Source: VSJD01 sp964617825
GTDB lineage: Bacteria; Verrucomicrobiota; Kiritimatiellia; JAAZAB01
Direction: 5' to 3'
NCBI GenBank assembly: GCA_964617825.1
Contig: CAZTWL010000007.1
Span: 62,001-126,000, forward strand
Length of the DNA stretch: 64,000 bases
A program made the translations under genes and the position numbers. Positions 59,845 to 64,000 of this stretch are shown here, piece after piece. Position 1 is the stretch's first letter; each line of letters begins with the position of its first letter. The notes beneath the pieces are model-generated. The model made no database searches, was not told the DNA's origin, and was given only the letters and a program-made list of their open reading frames with translations.

Positions 59845-60480
59845 CTATTGCTGCAACCCGCATTCGATGGCGAATTGAACGAACTCGAACTGGTTGTCGA
59901 GATGCAGCTTCAGCATGAGGCGGCGCTTGTATGTGCTGACGGTCTTGACACTAAGCTTCAGGGCTGTCGACGTTTCTTTCATGGAAAGCCCGCGGCCCAG
60001 GTGCGTCATCACTTCAAACTCCCGCTTTGACAGGCTATCCAGGCGAGAATTGTTTTGTACTCCATGCCGGATGTGACCGGCCAGCTTGCCGGCCATTTCC
60101 CGGGAGACGAACGGTTTGCCCTCCGCGACGCTCCGGATGGCGTCCTGGAGTTCCTCGAACGGCGCGCCTTTCACCACGAATCCGTCGGCGCCCTGTTCCA
60201 TGGCATGCAGCGCATAGCGCGGGTAGTCATACATTGTCAGGATCACGATCTTGCAGCGGGGCCGAGCGGCTTTTATTTTCGGAATCAGCTCCGTGCCGCT
60301 GCCGTCCGGCAGTTTGATGTCCAGGATAATGACGTCCGGACACGCCGTGGCCAGCTTGGACAGCAACTCTGCGGCACTGCCGGCCTCGCCGATCAGTTCG
60401 ATGTCTTTGCACTTCTGAATCTGACCGCGCAAGCAGTCGCGAAGCATTGTGTGGTCATCTGTAATCATAATTTTAATCAT
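59845..60480 (-). CDS. NarL/FixJ-type response regulator
   Basis: A 211-residue regulator: receiver (1-120; DDH at 8-10, phospho-acceptor Asp in VIILDIKLPDG, ILTMYD, VVKGAP) and a LuxR-type HTH (about 145-205; LSKREFEVMTHLGRGLSMKETSTALKLSVKTVSTYKRRLMLKL). It overlaps the kinase gene upstream by 8 nt, so the two form a cognate pair. Target genes are unknown; the divergent or adjacent beta-helix gene at 63486 is one candidate. Confidence 0.94.
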   Translation of the reverse strand: MIKIMITDDHTMLRDCLRGQIQKCKDIELIGEAGSAAELLSKLATACPDVIILDIKLPDGSGTELIPKIKAARPRCKIVILTMYDYPRYALHAMEQGADGFVVKGAPFEELQDAIRSVAEGKPFVSREMAGKLAGHIRHGVQNNSRLDSLSKREFEVMTHLGRGLSMKETSTALKLSVKTVSTYKRRLMLKLHLDNQFEFVQFAIECGLQQ

Positions 60481-63055
60481 GAGGCAACTCCGTTGGGGGA
60501 AGGTGGCAGGGGCAGACCGCCGTCAACACAGTGCCTTGGTGAGGCCGGGAGGCAATGTTAAGATGTCCGCCGTATTGGACCAAGCGCTCCCGCATTCCCG
60601 CCAAGCCCAGCCCGTGGTTTGTTTGGAGGTGAGCTTGATTGAATCCACAGCCGTTGTCTTTAATCTGGACGGACACTTTAGCGGCGTCGGCCTTCAGGGT
60701 GACCCAGATCCGCTTGCTTCCCGAATGACGCGCGGCATTAGTCAAGGCCTCCTGCAAAACCCGGTACAGGCACACTTTCTGCTGCATACTAAGAACGGGC
60801 AATTGTCCCCGGTGCGTTAACGTGGCCCGTAAATGGTAAGCGCGGGCTACATCCTCCACCAGGGCTTTCATGGCCATTGCCAGGCCCAGGTCATCGAGAA
60901 TTGGCGTCCGCAGCATCATGGCCATGGAGCGTATTGATGCCAGGGCTTCGTGAATATGCTTGGCGGCATTCGCTTGACAACGGCGGGAGTCGTCGTCGGA
61001 AGGCCGGATCGAATGTGTCTCCATTTTTGCCATGGTGAGCAACTGGCCGAGATGATCGTGCAGCGTGGTGCTGATATTCTGGCGCTCATTTTCCTGGGCT
61101 TCCTGGATTCGGGCAGTCAGCCGTTGCCGCTCTATGTCAAGGCGCTTGTGATCGGTGATGTCCCGTATGACCGATAGAATGCAGGGTTGGTTGTCAATGG
61201 TGATGAACTCAGCCGAGATGGATACCCATCGCTGAGGACCGCGACGTTGCCGGTACTGGAGCTGGAAGTCGCGCAAGTGGCCCGTGTGGCGAAGTTCGCT
61301 CAGCCATCGCCATCGCTCCTTCGGGCTGGACCAGATGTCGAGCTCTTCGGATCGTTTTCCGATAATTTCGCTGTATCGGTACCCCAGCGTGCGCAGGAAC
61401 GCGGAATTCACATCAATGAACCGCCCGTCATTGAGCGTTGTAATGGTAATCATGTCCGGGCTGGCCTTGAAGGCTTTGGCAAACTTGGTTTCCGAGGTCT
61501 TCAAGGCTTGCTGCAATTGCCGCTCCTGCGTAATGTCACGCATAATGGCCAGCAGGCAGCGGTCGTTCTGGATCTCGATGGGTTGAGCCGAGAGTGAGAC
61601 CAAGAGCGGCTTGCCGGCTTTATTCTGCAACTGGCATTCCATATCGCGCACGGCGCCCTTGCGCCGGAGCGTGCGGAGCATGCGTTGCCGGTCCGCCATG
61701 TCGCGCCAGATCTTCAAATCGTCAACCCGCCGGCCGATTAATTCCCGGCGGGTATAACCCGAGAGGCGCTGGGCAGCGATATTGACATCCAGGACGCGTC
61801 CTTCCTTGATTGTGTTGACGACCATCACGTTCGGGCTGGCGATGAAGGCCTTGGCGAACTTTTCCTCGGATAGCCGCAGGGCCGTTTCATCGGCTTGGCG
61901 TTTGGTGATGTTGTGGTCGATCCCGAGTATGAAATATCGGCCGTCCTTACGGAATGGCAGCGCCGTCCATTCATAGGCGTTGGGCTGGCCGTCGGGCCGG
62001 TTCCAGGAAGTGACGCCTGTGAATGGAATCCCTTGAATGATAAAGCGCTTGTGGCGCTTCCACTCGCGCCGGGGGGCATGGGGTGTCGTTAGCTCGTTAA
62101 GGTCTCTGGCTTGCTTGAGAGCGTTGAGTGAATAACCCGACATCTTTACATAACGGCTATTGCAGGAAATCAGGCGCCGGCGCCAGGTGGCGGGGTCAAA
62201 GGAACAGATGTTGATGCCGTCAAATGAATTGGCTATCAGAAGCCGGAACAAATCGGCGCTTGCCTTTGTCGCTTTTTCCGCGCGGTATTGCCGGGTCACG
62301 TCCCGCGAAACGCCCATCACGCTGGTGATGCGCCCGTCGGCGGCACGCATCGGAATCAGCTGCGTTTCGATCCGAATCGTAGAGCCGGGAAGAGATTCCA
62401 CCGGAGCGAATAACGGTTTGCCGGTCCGGAAGACGGACCGGATGCTTCGCAGATACCGGGCTGCTATTTCGGGCGGAAAAACGGCTCTTAATTCCATTCC
62501 GCAGATCTGTTGCTTGCTCCGGCGCAGGTAGGCGGCGGCGCGGGGATTGACGTAAAGCACGCGGCCGCTCTGGCTAATGAGGTAGATCATGTCAGGCGAG
62601 GATTCCGCCAGCGCCTTGTACCGGTTTTCTTGTTCCTGCTTTATCGCCTCGGTTTTTTTAATCGAGCTAAGGTTGACAATGGTAAGCAGATTTGCCGGAC
62701 GGCCGTTCCAGGTTGTGCGTATCTCGGTGACTTCGACGGGAATTTCTGCTTTGTCTTTCTTTACAAGAATAGTTTCGTAGCGCGAAAACGGGACCCCTTT
62801 TTTAAGTCCCCTGAAATAACGCCGATGTTGTAGAGGAAGATCGCATGGCCGGAAAAAAGCGTCGGTGTCAATCGTTTTAATCTCCGATGGCGCATACCCG
62901 ACCATGCGGCAGAAGGCGCGGTTGACATACACGGTGACCGCCTTGTGGTTGACCAAATGGGACACGATCAGCCCATACGAAGCATGGGTGGACAGCGCTG
63001 TGAAATATTTTACCGTTTCGCGCAGGGCGGGAAATGCGCGCTCCATCCGGGCCAT
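60473..63055 (-). CDS. Soluble sensor histidine kinase with five PAS domains (HisKA_3)
   Basis: An 860-residue kinase without membrane helices. Five PAS units follow one another (about 20-130, 145-260, 275-385, 395-510, 520-640), each with the YvN/FvDvN...GY pattern; the last three have PAC-like ends. Next are a HisKA_3 dimerisation domain (about 655-725, phospho-accepting His in LHDHLGQLL) and an HATPase_c domain (about 760-855: LTNAARHSG, DNGCGF, GLGLAGMRERL). It is NarX/DegS-like and cytosolic, so it senses an internal redox or small-molecule signal. It precedes its response regulator with an 8-nt overlap. Confidence 0.92.
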   Translation of the reverse strand: MARMERAFPALRETVKYFTALSTHASYGLIVSHLVNHKAVTVYVNRAFCRMVGYAPSEIKTIDTDAFFRPCDLPLQHRRYFRGLKKGVPFSRYETILVKKDKAEIPVEVTEIRTTWNGRPANLLTIVNLSSIKKTEAIKQEQENRYKALAESSPDMIYLISQSGRVLYVNPRAAAYLRRSKQQICGMELRAVFPPEIAARYLRSIRSVFRTGKPLFAPVESLPGSTIRIETQLIPMRAADGRITSVMGVSRDVTRQYRAEKATKASADLFRLLIANSFDGINICSFDPATWRRRLISCNSRYVKMSGYSLNALKQARDLNELTTPHAPRREWKRHKRFIIQGIPFTGVTSWNRPDGQPNAYEWTALPFRKDGRYFILGIDHNITKRQADETALRLSEEKFAKAFIASPNVMVVNTIKEGRVLDVNIAAQRLSGYTRRELIGRRVDDLKIWRDMADRQRMLRTLRRKGAVRDMECQLQNKAGKPLLVSLSAQPIEIQNDRCLLAIMRDITQERQLQQALKTSETKFAKAFKASPDMITITTLNDGRFIDVNSAFLRTLGYRYSEIIGKRSEELDIWSSPKERWRWLSELRHTGHLRDFQLQYRQRRGPQRWVSISAEFITIDNQPCILSVIRDITDHKRLDIERQRLTARIQEAQENERQNISTTLHDHLGQLLTMAKMETHSIRPSDDDSRRCQANAAKHIHEALASIRSMAMMLRTPILDDLGLAMAMKALVEDVARAYHLRATLTHRGQLPVLSMQQKVCLYRVLQEALTNAARHSGSKRIWVTLKADAAKVSVQIKDNGCGFNQAHLQTNHGLGLAGMRERLVQYGGHLNIASRPHQGTVLTAVCPCHLPPTELPHD

Positions 63056-63485
63056 CTAGCGAACAAGCCGCCGATGTGCGGCTCGCAGTTCTGCCATGGA
63101 TGGCCCTTGCCGAGGCAAGGGCGTGGTATTAGCGCTAGGCAATTGTCTCCTTTTAATGCAAGGCGTCGAGCGACTCCTTTTATTGCGCAATTATTTAATA
63201 ATAAGATGGTCACAACGGATATCGGTGTCAATGCCTTTTTCTAAATTTTCTATGTAGGAATAGCCTTACAAGCAATGGCTGGTCGTCTGACAGAAAAGTA
63301 CTGCGTCCCGTTTCCTTGTTGCCGACAGACGCCGCTGGGCGAATGTCTATACTAATATTGGCAGTAGTTCGTGTTTTAAAAAGGGCAGAGAGCATAAATC
63401 GCTCGCCAGTACCAGTCCAGTTGAACCATTTGGCAACTGCGGCAGAAAGCAGGCTGGCATCGCCGGCAGGGAAAGGAATCGGATT
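63056..63485. other. Intergenic region between kinase and beta-helix genes
   Basis: About 430 nt without a supported gene between two divergent genes. It is AT-rich near 63190-63260 and 63340-63400. TATACTAAT near 63349 could be a -10 region for the gene at 63486, but no good -35 lies at the right distance. GTAGGAATAG at about 63254 resembles half of the Rrf2-type sites but lacks the second half. AAAGGAATC precedes the ATG at 63486. Confidence 0.4.
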
Positions 63486-64000
63486 ATGAAACGAACACCA
63501 GGCAAGGTGGGGTTGGCGGTTGCGGCGGGATTGGGCTTTTGTCTGATTTCCGTGGCGCAGGAAGCGACGGTGTGGGTGGATGATGACTATACGCCGGAAA
63601 ACTGCGGTGGCCACACCTGGGGCGTGAACGCCTTTTCCAACATCCAGGCCGGCGTTGACGCCGTGGCGGCCGACGGCACCGTCAGCGTGGCGGCGGGGAG
63701 CTACGGCCTGGCCACATACGGCATTACCGTCGACAAGCCGGTGACCCTGACAGGGGACACGAATGCTCCGAACAGCGTCGTCGTTAATGCCGCAATCTCC
63801 GGCAATGACCGGTTTGTGTTCGTGGTGCGCACAAACAACGTCACCATCCAGGGGTTCGGGATCCGCAATGCAATCGATGTAGAAGGTAATGTGCAGAACA
63901 ACTCCGGCATTATGATCGGCGGGTGGCCCACGGTCATCCACAGCGTCACGAATGTGCTGGTCCGCCACAACGACATTTCCAACTGCGCCTATGGGGTTTA
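63486..64000 (+). CDS. Secreted parallel beta-helix protein, cut by window end
   Basis: The first 171 residues of a larger protein. A signal peptide (KRTPGKVGLAVAAGLGFCLISVAQEA) is followed by VWVDDDYTPENCGG, AFSNIQAGVDAVAADGTVSVAAGSY and repeated strands ending in N (TLTGDTNAPNSVVVN; NNVTIQGFGIRNA), a pattern typical of right-handed beta-helix proteins of the NosD/pectate-lyase fold. No downstream end is seen, so anchor type and length are unknown. It is not the same subfamily as the beta-helix proteins at 5981 and 14501, which start with ATHYLVP. Confidence 0.85.
   Translation, partial: MKRTPGKVGLAVAAGLGFCLISVAQEATVWVDDDYTPENCGGHTWGVNAFSNIQAGVDAVAADGTVSVAAGSYGLATYGITVDKPVTLTGDTNAPNSVVVNAAISGNDRFVFVVRTNNVTIQGFGIRNAIDVEGNVQNNSGIMIGGWPTVIHSVTNVLVRHNDISNCAYGV

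Noticed and set aside
1..64000. tRNA, rRNA genes, CRISPR arrays, transposases or integrases
   Set aside because: No T-arm-like GGTTCGAATCC setting, no regularly spaced direct repeats and no transposase motif was seen; short or divergent cases could have been missed by eye.

Overview
The window reads as chromosomal DNA from a Gram-negative, carbohydrate-degrading, probably anaerobic bacterium of the PVC group. A Kiritimatiellota or Lentisphaerota relative is my best guess. Reasons: clusters of GH20-like, GH2, DUF4091 and DUF4838 proteins, secreted parallel beta-helix proteins ending in a 'choice-of-anchor Q'-like module, lipoproteins with clear lipoboxes, LPS genes (kdsD, a heptosyltransferase-type GT9), a TolC-type outer-membrane channel and a corrinoid/pterin methyltransferase pair. 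This placement is inference; there is no rRNA or other universal marker in the window.

Layout. (1) 248-22382: a polysaccharide-utilisation island, almost all on the + strand. Its first six genes are closely packed: GH20-like, GH2, a large lipoprotein, a beta-helix protein and an alpha/beta hydrolase. It then carries a diverged second copy of the lipoprotein/beta-helix pair (12189-15706), a DUF4091 protein, a DUF4838 lipoprotein with a CBM9-like domain and an FAD oxidoreductase. The island shows decay: a 4-nt frameshift in the second lipoprotein, a dead AraC regulator at about 15721-15937 and a collapsed third beta-helix gene at 20746-21063. (2) 22453-27903: housekeeping genes (rlmN, wrbA, pdxB, kdsD) and a PocR/AraC regulator. 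(3) 28081-30036: corrinoid protein and a methyltetrahydrofolate-type methyltransferase. (4) 30570-41292: a sulfur region with thiS, thiG, an outer-membrane protein, metY, a cystathionine beta-synthase-like gene, a small unknown, a metB-type gene, a second thiS, thiF/moeB, bioB, an Rrf2 regulator and cysK. (5) 41413-49470: kinase, thioesterase, second DUF4838 protein, P-type ATPase, GT9. (6) 49508-56638: TolC, a zinc-ribbon protein, HlyD and a heterodimeric ABC exporter in one apparent operon. (7) 56760-63055: cobU, hypB, cupin, outer-membrane barrel and a NarL-type response regulator with a five-PAS kinase. (8) From 63486: the start of another beta-helix protein, cut by the window edge.

The most interesting part is region 4. 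The promoters at about 32080 and 39773 share a -10 element followed, at identical spacing, by an ATTC...GGAAT site. The second lies directly before the Rrf2 gene, so one regulator probably controls both itself and the MetY operon. Between the first promoter and the operon lies a roughly 330-nt leader with two consecutive intrinsic terminators, a strong Shine-Dalgarno sequence in front of a two-codon ORF embedded in the first terminator, and an upstream segment that can pair perfectly with that Shine-Dalgarno. This looks like an undescribed cis-regulatory RNA. The same operon pairs PLP enzymes for homocysteine and cysteine synthesis with its own ThiS-like sulfur carrier and E1-like activating enzyme, which suggests a protein-thiocarboxylate sulfur donor.
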